A DNA stretch of 64,000 nt from Mya arenaria (taxonomy: Eukaryota > Mollusca > Bivalvia > Myida > Myidae), in contig NC_069133.1 in NCBI RefSeq assembly GCF_026914265.1, forward strand, positions 43,858,417 through 43,922,416, in the 5' to 3' direction. The stretch's first letter is position 1; each line of letters starts with the position of its first letter. The notes below the pieces were generated by a model. The model saw nothing but the letters and a program-made list of their open reading frames with translations. It was not told the origin of the DNA and ran no database searches. The translations under genes were made by a program, and so were the position numbers. Shown piece after piece: positions 26,401 through 34,719 of the stretch.

Positions 26401-29103
26401 TCAGTATGTATTATGGCTAATTGAAATAAGAGACTTAAGCCTGTTAAGCTTAAGAAGTTTCGAGAAATTGGGGCCTGATGTTCATTTTAAGTGATACAGT
26501 TGGTGCTCAAACCCATGACCTCTTAGAAAGGTGTGAAGCACTCCAATGAAATGATGTGTTGGAGGAAATAGAAGAATTGATACGGGCTCACTTAGTTTGT
26601 AGAGTCTCAAGGTCAAGCAAACTGACAGTCTCCGAAATTCTTGTACAAGGTTTTAGAAAACTGTAACACAGCATCATCTATCCCCCGGGTTTGATTTGGT
26701 ATAAACTCTTCAGGGTCTTTGATTGTGAGACAAAATGTTCACTTCCAACTGAAGAGCAAAATTCCAAAATATTTTGAAACTACAACTTTAAAGGGACTAG
26801 ACACCAGATGATACAAATGAAAGAAAAAAAGGAAATTTTCAAAAACTTATATAAAATTGGTATTGTTGTGTACAACGCATTGCATCTTACTTACTGAGGT
26901 ATCATATCATTTACGACTTATGTATCTTTCACAGTTTTTGCCAGTTCTAAATATACTGGTTCTGTCTAACAAATAAATCACAGTCAATTTAAAAATACTG
27001 GTAGTATTGCTATATGTATTTGTACTGATAACGTCACTTTCACATGCTAAATATAAACACTATAAATGGGGAAACCATTATGCGCTTATTTTAAACAGGT
27101 TAACTCAGCTGAGACGGTGACAAAATTTTCCTTTTATCATGTAAAATGATGTATTATCAGCCTCATACTAGCTGATTTTGACAGTTCTAGGCTTGTCATG
27201 TAGATATAATGTATTTGCTAATTTTGGGACCATCTAGCCCCTTTAAATTTTCATCAAACCATGTTAATATACCAAAATGATCTTGATTTTATATTTTCTC
27301 ATAGAATAAAATCATATCCAGGTATTGGCATCGATATTCGAGTTTCCCATCATTGTCAACATTGAAAACGAAAAAAGCCAGCCCATGTGTGATATGAAAA
27401 CGACTGACAGTACGATGGGCGGAGCGGTTTCCTGTGCGATCAGCCTCGATGACCAAATGGGTGCCATGAGTTCCACGGATGGGGCTGTGCGTGTAATCAA
27501 CATGAATGGGAAGTACTTGTTTCGTTTTCAACAGAAATCGTCTGCTACTACCGTGGCATTCTCGAAGGATGGTGTGAATCTGTTGTCTGCTGGCTACCGT
27601 ACTATCTACGTGTGGTCAATTGTTGATGGCGATTGCAAGTGAGTAGTGGCTGACAGTATTTACATTGCACAAGTTGTCAGTGTTATTGTTTTGTTGATTT
27701 TTTTGTTAACTTTGATAAATCAGCATTCAGTTTTTTAACCAAGTAAATGAAATGAATTAAACAAAGATTGGGCCAGTACTCAGATGGCATTTTAAAGATT
27801 TACTTTGATAAATCAACAGTCAACTGTTGTATACGGTAATTTTAATCATATAAGTCAATTGAATAAAACTGAGACCGGGCCAGTAGATTTATTCAATTCT
27901 AAACCTTCTCTGTTTTAAATGATTCTTTATGTGAATATGCATATTCATTTCATTTGATGGACACTTACATATTTGGAACCCGTTGAATGTTGGTTTTCCC
28001 ATACATTTATAAATGTGCTGCAGTTATGGAAAACCCACATTTTTATAACAGTGACTATTATAACTTGCTTTAAACAAGATCGCCACAGAGCGTACACCAA
28101 GGCTAGTCTGATGTTTTATTCAGTTGAAGAAGGGGCCTATCCTGACAAGTATTGAAACCAGAGTTATGGGCCTTTCTGTGCATGTGTGTTTTTTATTTTG
28201 CAACGTGTGCACCAAGTTTCATTTAAATATTCGGAACAACTCAAAAATTAAAGCTTTTGTTTTGCATGCTGACAGAACCCAACGGCCATGATAATACCTC
28301 AACTTTTTTCTTTATATAAACATGAAGCTTGGAGGTGAATTTAAGCTGTCAGGCTTTAAAGTATGAACCGGTACAATTTGACATTTTCCACGTTTCCACG
28401 TTCTGTCTAAAGTTTTTTTTTTTTATTATGAGTTTTCTCATAATTTTTTGTCTGCGTCATATCTATGCTAGGGTCCAATACTCAGTATAATACAGTACAT
28501 CAGATAATTTTCCTCAAGCAATGTATTTCAGGTTTTGAAAGTAGTCAGACATTATCCAATAGTACATGTAGTTCTTACTTATCATTCTCATTCATCAGAG
28601 GTTTCGATCGTGATAAAATCTAACGTGGTACCTCACTCAGGTGAAAGGTACGTAACTCTGGTGAACGAGAATGTTACTTATATGTGCAACAATATTCCAA
28701 TGATCGTAAGAACAATTTTATTTACAGGTACAAGTTAACACGACATCAGGACTTTGTCAATGATATGAAGTTTGACAAAACTGGTCAGTTCCTGGTTACG
28801 ATTTCAAGGGACAAACAAGTAATTTTATGGGATTTTACAAGAGCCATTTCCATAGCAACCTTCCAGGCTAACTGTGAGGTGAAGGCCGTTGACATAGCAA
28901 CGGGTGGGAAGAGTGTAGCATACATTCCAGAGGGAATAGCCGAGTTGGCGATACTGCGACCCAATAATAGTCTCCAGGATTTATTGGAGGGGAAAGTCAA
29001 GCCGCTGAGACTTGGTCCACAAGTTGAGGCCATGGCTTTGACTTTCACTAGTCAGAGAAAAGAGAACACAGGAAAAGCTAGCAAGGCTTGCGTAGTCATG
29101 TAG
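616..29103 (+). CDS. NWD1-like: NACHT and WD-repeat protein, NWD1-like (5' partial, 21 exons)
   Basis: A STAND-class ATPase: N-terminal DUF4062/TIR-like region, NACHT nucleotide switch, helical region, C-terminal WD40 propeller. I assembled these exons: 616-732, 1994-2227, 2745-2865, 3432-3542, 5312-5483, 6207-7405, 7806-7876, 8908-9144, 10195-10671, 10983-11166, 11873-12062, 14299-14465, 16790-17263, 18797-18931, 20622-20755, 21870-22057, 22606-22790, 24366-24488, 25221-25291, 27322-27638, 28728-29103. Every junction has GT and AG and every phase matches, giving 5283 nt = 1760 residues plus TAG. The first visible exon opens in phase 0 at VADMRWGVRED, so the start codon lies off the left edge. 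Human NWD1 belongs to this family and is of similar size. The least certain junctions are the GTTTGT donor at 12063 and the acceptor before 18797, which lacks a good pyrimidine tract. The trigger and ligand are unknown. Confidence 0.9.
2450..2744. repeat. Degenerate GTGATATTTCAAC tandem repeat in intron 2
   Basis: Variants of TGTGATATTTCAAC and CCTGTTGTGAT alternate about eight times with irregular spacing up to the acceptor of exon 3. No coding signal is seen. Confidence 0.6.
3658..3980. repeat. GTAGGGT-type palindromic MITE, copy 1
   Basis: The element begins TTAGGCCTAGA and ends TTTTTTAGGCCTTA. Inside each end is a GTAGGGTAGG block facing inward (about 3710-3725 and 3908-3948). Poly-T tracts fill the middle. 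Copies with the same ends lie at 42404-42725 and, expanded with a foreign-looking interior, at 35143-36117. It lies in the intron after exon 4 of the NWD1-like gene. Confidence 0.75.
4067..4240. repeat. Short palindromic element (fragment)
   Basis: ACAGTCAAGCCTTGTTTGTG at the left and CAAACTGGGTTCGACTGTAG at the right form inexact inverted ends about 170 bp apart. A related one-sided fragment (AGTCAAACCCCATTAGCTCA and GAGTTGGAGCC) lies near 62800-62900. Confidence 0.5.
4472..4884 (-). repeat. tRNA-derived SINE, copy 1
   Basis: Read on the minus strand, the head at 4884-4800 looks like a tRNA gene: an A-box-like TGGCCTAGTGGTTAAG and a B-box GGTTCGATCCC. A conserved body follows (GGTACAAGTAGCTCCCTTGC and AACCAAGGGGTCTC), and the tail is an (ATAC)n simple repeat, seen as TATG repeats at 4472-4492 on the plus strand. 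A second copy in the same orientation lies at 43725-44117, and a split plus-strand copy at 37335-37880. Confidence 0.85.
6207..7405 (+). CDS. NWD1-like: NWD1-like exon 6: NACHT nucleotide-binding module
   Basis: A 1199-bp exon encoding residues 252-652 of the visible product. Walker A is GKSGSGKT at about residues 406-413 (from base 6667). Walker B is LTIVLDSVDQL, with its first Asp at about residue 503 (base 6958). Both are intact, so ATP/GTP binding and switching are expected. The region ahead of Walker A (CGREDLIQKV) matches the linker that precedes NACHT in this family, and the part after Walker B (LPKNVTFLISLVTD) fits sensor-1. Nearly the whole NTPase core lies in one uninterrupted exon. 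The exon enters in phase 2 and leaves in phase 1 at GTATAA (7406). Confidence 0.9.
7806..10671 (+). CDS. NWD1-like: NWD1-like exons 7-9: winged-helix/helical linker and coiled coil
   Basis: Exon 7 (7806-7876) reads AYLCAAREGLSEVELEDLLS, and exon 8 (8908-9144) continues VLQDTYIYHLPPDPDVIRLP then PPLLWKRI and HRQFSEAARERYL. This is the segment that follows the NACHT core in NWD1/TEP1-type proteins. Exon 9 (10195-10671, 159 codons) has a helical body and then a strongly charged stretch around EDLKIAQEACDQAINRMKVE and KEKQAKEVEDMIKRNKKVL, which looks like a coiled coil. All boundaries are phase 0 or match the neighbours. The coiled-coil call is by eye from heptad-like spacing. Confidence 0.8.
9855..10085. 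repeat. AGGTCA-family repeat fragment
   Basis: One diverged unit of the dispersed family (CTTGGTATGCACATTGG, then CAATAGGTCAAGGTCAAACT). It lies in the intron before exon 9 and is not coding. Confidence 0.5.
10983..29103 (+). CDS. NWD1-like: NWD1-like exons 10-21: WD40 propeller and CaaX-like tail
   Basis: Twelve exons encode residues about 914-1760. Recognisable WD blades include LTGHNEPITNI...ITASMDKTVK joined across the 20755/21870 junction to VWDLKTI, then SVYVGTESGKVQVYDIESGK (exon 17), VESKGRMWNIVTG (exon 18), MSSTDGAVRVINMNGK and LLSAGYRTIYVWSI (exon 20), and RHQDFVNDMKFDKTGQFLV with SRDKQVILWDF (exon 21). The propeller probably senses a ligand or holds the NACHT switch off, as in other STAND proteins (inference). 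Exon 21 ends KENTGKASKACVVM then TAG, a CaaX-type C-terminus. Confidence 0.85.
12917..13505. repeat. 19-bp minisatellite, about 30 copies
   Basis: The unit TTGCATGACCATAATTACC repeats almost without change, with a minor variant TTGCATAACCATAATTACC scattered through the array. It lies in the intron between exons 11 and 12 of the NWD1-like gene and passes directly into the 37-bp array that follows. Confidence 0.95.
13495..14298. repeat. 37-bp AT-rich minisatellite ending at a splice acceptor
   Basis: About 20 copies of a 37-38 bp unit built from ATAATTATATACATTAAAT and TAGTTTAATTTACATTCC. The last copy reads TAGTTTAATCTTCATTCCAG and its final AG is the acceptor of exon 12 (14299). It shares the core CCATAATTA with the 19-bp array to its left. 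Confidence 0.9.
14534..14876. repeat. MITE family A, diverged copy
   Basis: The left end is TTTTAAGCTGCTCTCTCATA and the right end CAATCTGTGAGACTCATTTA, homologous to the ends of the 145-507 element. The interior is more diverged. It lies just after exon 12 of the NWD1-like gene. Confidence 0.7.
15057..16175. repeat. Element with (CGGT)n head and 145/137-bp tandem array
   Basis: The element opens TTATGCCCCCTTTTG and has a (GGTC)n stretch at about 15107-15163. Seven tandem units follow, each starting near TTTCCGATCAATAACTTGAG, at about 15177, 15322, 15467, 15612, 15749, 15894 and 16031. The period is 145 bp, with two 137-bp variants lacking 8 bp. Each unit carries AGGTCA half-sites. The minus-strand GRPTDRPTD reading frame over the head is a by-product of the tetranucleotide repeat. 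Confidence 0.9.
16281..16542. repeat. Short ATGCCCCC / GGGGGCAT element
   Basis: TTATGCCCCCCTTCGAAGC at the left faces CAGGGGGCATAATG at the right. It looks like a single-unit relative of the neighbouring tandem element, with GCACATGTCGGTCGGTCTG near its left end. Non-coding, inside the intron before exon 13. Confidence 0.75.
17338..18040. repeat. GCCGAACTGAAGG-type element with internal tandem units
   Basis: Starts near CGCCCGCCGAACTGAAGG and ends GGCGGGGGATATCAATTC. About three internal units contain CTAGGTCACTAGGTC and AATCTTAGAAAAATCTTTGG. A deletion derivative with the same two ends lies at 20803-21105. The small reading frames here are repeat by-products. Confidence 0.75.
18085..18640. 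repeat. Diverged AGGTCA-family units
   Basis: Three or so degraded units carrying TACTTGGTATG, GATTTTGAGATCAGTAG and AGGTCAAATG, homologous to the 145-bp array at 15.1-16.2 kb. Confidence 0.6.
19265..19510. repeat. CCAATGGTATAC repeat, two tandem units
   Basis: Two adjacent copies share CTCTGATTGGAT, GATGTCAGTTAACCAATGGT and a following ATA-rich stretch. A third copy lies at 29915-30060, and a fragment (TATAGAGAAAACTGATT) opens the window. Confidence 0.65.
19590..20375. repeat. GTACGT-headed element with about 175-bp tandem units
   Basis: Opens ATGCCCCCACAAAGTGGCGG, then a CGTACGT-rich head. Three units contain GTTTCCGATCTAATTCTTG, CCAATCCTCACCAAACTTT and AATATCTTGATCAAGTTC. Closes GTGGGGGCATCCGTGTCCTA. 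It fills most of the intron before exon 15 and has no coding content. Confidence 0.8.
20803..21105. repeat. Deletion derivative of the 17.3-kb element, with poly-G
   Basis: Begins CTGCCGAATTGAAGGTTTC and ends with a run of about 24 G residues (21053-21076) followed by CAATCAATTC. The tandem core of the 17338-18040 element is missing. Confidence 0.75.
22791..23925. repeat. 26-bp G-rich minisatellite starting at a splice donor
   Basis: Roughly 40 copies of a 26-bp unit containing AGCTTGCATGTGAAGAGGAG. It begins immediately at the donor of exon 17 (22791). Because 26 is not divisible by 3 and the unit lacks stops on the minus strand, all three minus frames stay open for 290-399 codons (HMQAIPLL-type periodic peptides). 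These are not genes. Confidence 0.95.
24770..25112. repeat. AGGTCA-rich tandem units
   Basis: Two and a half units of about 130-150 bp carry TTCAAGGTCAAGGTCACAC and TCAAAGGTCATAT. They lie in the intron before exon 19. Confidence 0.7.
25632..25985. repeat. Tandem GGTAATAAAACAGTTATTTC units plus hairpin
   Basis: Three units of about 85-95 bp are followed by an inverted repeat: TTTGGGTAACAGTCAAAAC (about 25879) faces GTTTTGACTGTTACCCAAAT (about 25958). Confidence 0.75.
26000..26228. repeat. CCCCAATTTCTCGAAAC MITE, copy 1
   Basis: Left end GGCCCCAATTTCTCGAAAC; right end TTGTTGAGAAATGGGCC. It abuts a second copy directly. Confidence 0.75.
26226..26476. repeat. CCCCAATTTCTCGAAAC MITE, copy 2
   Basis: Left end GGCCCCAATTTCTCGAAAC; right end GTTTCGAGAAATTGGGGCC, a perfect inverted match. 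It is close in sequence to the copy nested at 37447-37703. Confidence 0.85.
26787..27247. repeat. AAAGGGGCTAGATGG-type MITE
   Basis: Left end CTTTAAAGGGACTAGACACC and right end GGACCATCTAGCCCCTTTAA are inexact inverted repeats around a 460-bp AT-rich interior. It lies just before exon 20. Confidence 0.75.
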
Positions 29104-29175
29104 ATATTTCGGGTCAGGGACAGTCTGGCCTTCCACCAAAATGCTCATTTTTAAATACCATAAAATTCAGACACC

Positions 29176-29181
29176 AATAAA
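29176..29181 (+). other. Possible polyadenylation signal of the NWD1-like gene
   Basis: AATAAA lies 73 bp after the TAG stop of the NWD1-like gene. This is a sequence match only. Confidence 0.45.
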
Positions 29182-29914
29182 AATCAAAGCCTATTCATTT
29201 TTCAGATAGGAATAAGATTTTTTGGTTGTCTATTCAATGAAAAAGAGTAACAGAAAATCTTTCCTGGTCTGATTTAAGCATTTTAGTAAAAAAATGTAAA
29301 AACGGAGACCTCTGCTTACAAACTTAAAAAGGTTTCTATGGAAATAAGGTTTATATTTAGAAAGCAAGAAGAAATGTAAATAAGGTGGAGTTTGTTTTTA
29401 TAGTAAGGTAATGATTGTCTGTTGTACACATATCTGTGATATTTTTCACTGGCAATACTGTTGTTAATTTTTCAAGCTCAAATTGTTATAGTTATACATA
29501 TATATCTTTACATACACATTCCTGCATTTGTATTGATTTTTATCTTTGTTAAAAATTACCTCTGTTATTTGTTGTTTCTATATACGTTTATAGTTGGGAT
29601 GAATTCACGCCTTCACATATACAGACCCGTTGTCTTTATATTGCTTAGCTCGATTTCCTTGTTGGCTCGAAATTGATGTGAAGGACCGATTTTTTAATCT
29701 TTGTAAAGATTCCCACTTGGCTCGATATTCACGAGGCTGGAAGTATTTTGGCCTGTCCCTGGGATATCAAGTCAATGGGTTTCGACTTTATATGGTTGTG
29801 AAGAAAAAGACAAGACATTAGTATACATTAGTGATTTTTTGCTTCCTAGTTTTGTTCACATATCTAAGCCATTTCTACCATGTTTAAATGTATATATTTA
29901 CATTGGCCTAGTCC

Positions 29915-31560
29915 ATTGTATAGATTAAACTTGATGTTCATGTTGTATATCATGCAAGGAGTAATGCCGTCATTGTTTATTTCAATATTACGATTGGATA
30001 AGCTCAACGTCATTTAACCAATGATATACTTCATTACAAATATCAGCTTTTCTTTTATACAAACGAATGTTGTCTGTAATTTTTATACACCCATTGCCGT
30101 ATTATGGGAACACCCATGGCGGGCGGGCGGCGGGTAGGCGGGCGTCTCCACAATGTTGTCCGCTCTCTAACTTGAACATTTCTCATCCAATTTCCACCAA
30201 ACTTCATGAAAGTGTTTGTTGGTGAAATATCTCGGTCAAGTTCAATAACCAGCCAAATCGCTTTAGGCACTCCAGAGTTATGGCCCCCTGAATTTGTCAA
30301 AATTGTCCAGTTTAGCTTTGTCCGCTCTCTAACTTGAACATTTCTCATCCAATTTCCACCAAACTTCATGAAAGTGTTTGTTGGTGAAATATCTCGGTCA
30401 AGTTCAATAACCAGCCAAATCGCTTTAGGCACTCCAGAGTTATGGCCCCCTGAATTTGTCAAAATTGTCCATTTTAGCTTTGTCCGCTCTCTAACTTGAA
30501 CATTTCTCATCCAATTTCCACCAAACTTCATGAAAGTGTTTGTTGGTGAAATATCTAGGTCTAGTTCGATAACCAGCCAAATCGCTCTAGGCACTCCAGA
30601 GTTATGGCCCCCTGAATTTGTCAAAATTGGGCGGGCGGCGGGCGGGCGGGCGGCTCCACAATGTTGTCCGCTCTCTAACTTGAACATTTCTCATCCAATT
30701 TCCACCAAACTTCATGAAAGTGTTTGTTGGTGAAATATCTAGGTCAAGTTTGATAACCAGCCAAATCGCTTTAGGCACTCCAGAGTTATGGCCCCCTGAA
30801 TTTGTCAAAATTGGCCATTTTAGCTTTGTCCGCTCTCTAACTTGATCATTTCTCATCCAATTTCCACCAAACGTCATGAAAGTGTTTGTTGGTGAAATAT
30901 CTCGGTCAAGTTCAATAACCAGCCAAATCGCTTTAGGCATTCCAGAGTTATGGCCCCCTGAATTTGTCAAAATTGTCCATTTTAGCTTTGTCCGCTCTCT
31001 AACTTGAACATTTCTCATCCAATTTCCACCAAACTTCATGAAAGTGTTTGTTGGTGAAATATCTAGGTCAAGTTCGATAACCAGCCTAATCGCTTTAGGC
31101 ACTCCAGAGTTATGGCCCCCTGAATTTATCAAAATTGGCCATTTTAGCTTTGTCTACTCTCAAACTTGAACAGTTTTTATCCGAATTTCACCAAACTTGC
31201 TACTATAAATGTTTGTTGGTATATATTCTTGGCAAAGTTCTATAACCAGCCAGGCTCTTCAGGATTATGGCCCTTGAATTGGTCAAAATTTGCCATTTTT
31301 GCTTTGTCCACTGTCTAATTTGAACAGTTATCATCTGATCTTCACCAAACTTGCTGAAAATATTTGTTGGTAAAATAAATCCGTCAAGTATGATAATCAG
31401 CCAAATGCCCCGAAGCACTTCAGGATTACTGCCCTTGCCATTTAAGCTTTGTCTACTCTCTAACTTGAACAATTCTCATCTGACCTTCACCAAACTTGCT
31501 GAAAATGTTTGTAGCTATAAAATCTTTACCAAGAATGTTTGCCGGTATAAATGCTTTGCC
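29915..31560. repeat. Intergenic 162-bp tandem array with GGGCGGGC heads
   Basis: After a CCAATGATATAC repeat copy (29915-30060), units of 162 bp start near TCCGCTCTCTAACTTGAAC at about 30159, 30321, 30483, 30667, 30829 and 30991, then degrade to about 31560. Two units are preceded by a GGGCGGGCGG head and CTCCACAATGTTG, so a 508-bp higher-order block is itself repeated. The period is a multiple of 3, which explains the 176- and 210-codon minus-strand frames; these are not genes. Confidence 0.85.
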
Positions 31561-31839
31561 AAGTACACACTGATTGTCTCTTGGGTACGATTAAGGATGG
31601 ATCATCTCTTGGAGACGATTTTTACATGAATGTTGTTTTTCAAATCCCGAACACGTTGATCGTCTTTTGGCATGATTTGGGATTAATCGTCTATATCTAT
31701 AGACACGATTTTCAGGAGCCTTTTCTGTCTTAGAATCCAAGAAATTATTGATGGGCGTATTTTGTGAGTGTCACTCTTGTTCTTTAATGACAAATACTCA
31801 ATTTCAGTAGATACTGCTTATTTAATTGCAATGAAAATC

Positions 31840-32110
31840 TTGCATTTATGCTGTATGAATGCAGTAGGGTAAGCGAGCAAATAATAATAGCATGCCCTAC
31901 TGCGTTCATACAACGTAAATGCAAGAAAAATGCAGTCAATCCTTAATTATGTTTTAAACAATGCAATAACATTTTTATATTTAATTGCAATGTAAATCTT
32001 GCATTTATGCTGTATGTATGCAGTAGGGCAAACGAGCAAATAATAATAGCATGCCCTACTGCGTTCATATAACATAAACGCAAGAAAAAATGCAATCAAT
32101 CCTTAATTTT
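31840..32110. repeat. Tandemly duplicated hairpin
   Basis: Two copies, about 140 bp apart, of a hairpin whose left arm has TGCATTTATGCTGTATG and GCAGTAGGG, and whose right arm has CCCTACTGCGTTCATA and AAATGCAAGAA (or a near match). The spacer AATAATAATAGCAT is nearly the same in both. Confidence 0.85.
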
Positions 32111-32264
32111 GTTTAAAACAGTGAAATAATATTTTTATATTTTTCACTGTTTTGAAATTTCAAGGATTATTTGATGTTCAAATACAATTAGGTGCGCTCT
32201 GAAAAAACAACAACTGAATGTCATTTTATATCCTAATTTGGCATATAATAAAATGAAAAATTGT

Positions 32265-32405
32265 TGGTTTCTGTGTAAGATTGCAATATATTTCACCTTG
32301 TGAACACCAACAGTAAATATTTCATTCATGGCGGCGCCAATCGGGAAATATAGCTATTGGTTCTCTCTTGGTGAAATATATAATGATCCTACACTGAAAC
32401 AATTT
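32265..32405. repeat. TGTAAGATTGCAAT / GATCCTACACTGAAAC palindromic element
   Basis: Inverted ends GTGTAAGATTGCAATATATT and ATGATCCTACACTGAAACA. Related elements lie at about 58790-59010 and 61375-61485, each with TTACACTGAAACAA at the right end. Confidence 0.6.
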
Positions 32406-32997
32406 TCCTCAATTTATTCTACATGTACCATAGCTCTCTAACATACCAGTTATTTGCAGTTATTATTAAAATAAGACTGTATAGGTAATGCTTCTTTTAC
32501 ACACCGTCTGTCATTAGTTCTGTCAATAGCTTGATTGTTTTTATTAATATTGCAATGATTTATACATGTACCGGTATATACATTTGAATGCAAAGTGATA
32601 TTTTCGTTACCTCTGCATTTACATAATACTCATTTTTGACAATATCCAAGTGAATACTCATTTTCTACAATTTCCCAGTGAATACAGTTTTCAATATTCA
32701 GATTCTTCTTTATTTATACTTTGCAATGATTTTTCATCAACAATGAAATAATGATCATAAATTTTCTATTCATATATATTAGCATCCATCTGTGGCACTC
32801 TTTGTTCTATTAAAGTGTTCACAATCTAGTATTTCCTTCTTTTACATGACTTTACATTACTTTAATTAACCGCAATTCTAGATTGTTTACACCTGCATGT
32901 AAGACTGTCCTTAAAAAAAACCATTTGTTTGCAGTCAGGCCTCACCAACCCTCCAAAAATGCTCCTGACATAATTATGTTTCATACCAAGAGCAGTA

Positions 32998-33235
32998 TTC
33001 ATAAAAATTCTTAAGTCATTTTTTAACTTAAGTCAATTTCCTAAAATTTTCATAGTCACATTAAAAAACAAAACAAAAAAATAATACATAAAGGTATGTT
33101 TTTTTAATCAAAACAATAAAAATACAGTATTTCAGATATTATGAAGTGATTATATAGTATTATAATAAGTAAGAAACTTAACTTAAGAAAAGGACTTAAG
33201 ATAGGAAATGACTTAGGATGTTTTATGAATATCAT
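32998..33235. repeat. TTCATAAAAATTCTTAAGTC MITE
   Basis: Left end ATTCATAAAAATTCTTAAGT and right end ATGACTTAGGATGTTTTATG-AAT form inverted repeats. A one-sided relative lies at 55725-55800. Confidence 0.65.
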
Positions 33236-33339
33236 CCCTGGAATATTCAATAACGAAAAACAGATAAGTTCAGTGTGCAATTACTCAGTCTTAGAACAAG
33301 ATTTTTTTGTAGAACATTATGCCCACTGAGTGCCACTTT

Positions 33340-33920
33340 GTCAGAAACATTTGCTAGTCTGCAATAAGGTGTTCTAAAAATTGAGCTTTGACCCAACAAT
33401 TATTACGGCCATGTATTGGTAAATTGATACAAGCTACCCGTAAAGTTTCATGGAAGTAGGTTAAGCAGGTGTCAATTATTGTGGGGACAATGTGTTCCAA
33501 ACAATACTGACTATTGCATAGACAAAATATTCCAAACAACATTGGCCGTGACCTTCTGACCCTAAAAACAATGACATGTATCAAGTTCAACTTCAGGTCA
33601 AGCGGTTCTCATGTTTTTGTGTGGCCAAAGTTCAATAATGAACATTTGTTGTGGCTTTGACCTACTGACACAGAAAACAATAGGGACCAATTCTACTGGT
33701 CAAGTACACCCAACTAATGAAATGTTGTGGTCTTGGATCAAACCGTTCTTAAGTCATTGTGCCAACAAAGTGTTCATTACATTTTTTATTATGACCTACT
33801 GACCCTAAAAACAATAGAGGTCATCTACTGGCAAAGGCCAATCTGCCACTGAAGTTCTATTGTGCTATGTCAAACCATTATAGAGTTATTGTGCAATTAC
33901 AAGACATGGTCTACTGACCA
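33340..33920. repeat. Degraded GACCTACTGACC tandem units
   Basis: Four irregular units containing GACCTACTGACCCTAAAAAC and a nearby CAAACCRTT-type stretch. Probably distant relatives of the AGGTCA family in reverse orientation. No gene is seen. Confidence 0.5.
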
Positions 33921-34719
33921 ACTGAATGTTAGACATTTGCAATCCTATATGACCCATCTTCTTTGAAGGTTGCATACAAAAAAACATCATACTGCAAACA
34001 AAGTTTTTTTTAAGGATTGTCAAATATATGATGAAATATATCAGGGATGTACGTGTTTACATACGTTTACAATTGCATTATACAATTTACACTCTTATCT
34101 TTTAGAATAAAGTGTTTTCATATTGTTCAATACAAGGTTGTTTGTTTTCAATTATCTTTATAACCTAAGTGTTAATTGTTAACCTGTCAAAAGGGAAATT
34201 AATTTAAGCGTTTCCGAAGCAAGGCAATTTATCAAGATTGATCAAGTTATGAGGTGAAAACTAGAATTCCACGAATGGAAAATATCGACATCTTGGAGCA
34301 TGGAAAAAGAAAATTATTAGTAGGAGTGATTTAACTAGAACTTATTCAACTTGATGAAGTTAGTTCAAACAAATAATGTAATATAGGTTGAGAAATTTGA
34401 AAATTCAAGGCAAGGCTAATAAGTTAATAACTCAAAAGTGAATGTTGCAATCTGACAGACACTATTACAAAAATTATGTCTATAACCATCTACTTCCAGT
34501 CAAAACTTAAGATAATGAATTTGTATAACGGTAACAAGAGGGGTGTTTACAGTATTGTGTGAACCATTGCTGTCAATAACTAGAGCTGTCACAGGAGTGA
34601 TGAATACTCCAAAAAGCCACAGGAAAGGCAAACTATTTCTTAGGAAAGAGGCCATACCGCCAAAGGTTATTCTACACTGCATTACCACTTGTCATGCTTG
34701 ACCAAATTACGTTGTATAA

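Noticed and set aside
30055..31132. Minus-strand frames of 210 and 176 codons with NSGGHNSGVPKAIWLV repeats
   Set aside because: Unit length is 162 bp, divisible by 3, so one stop-free unit keeps the frame open. There are no splice signals or start context, and homologous units elsewhere are broken.
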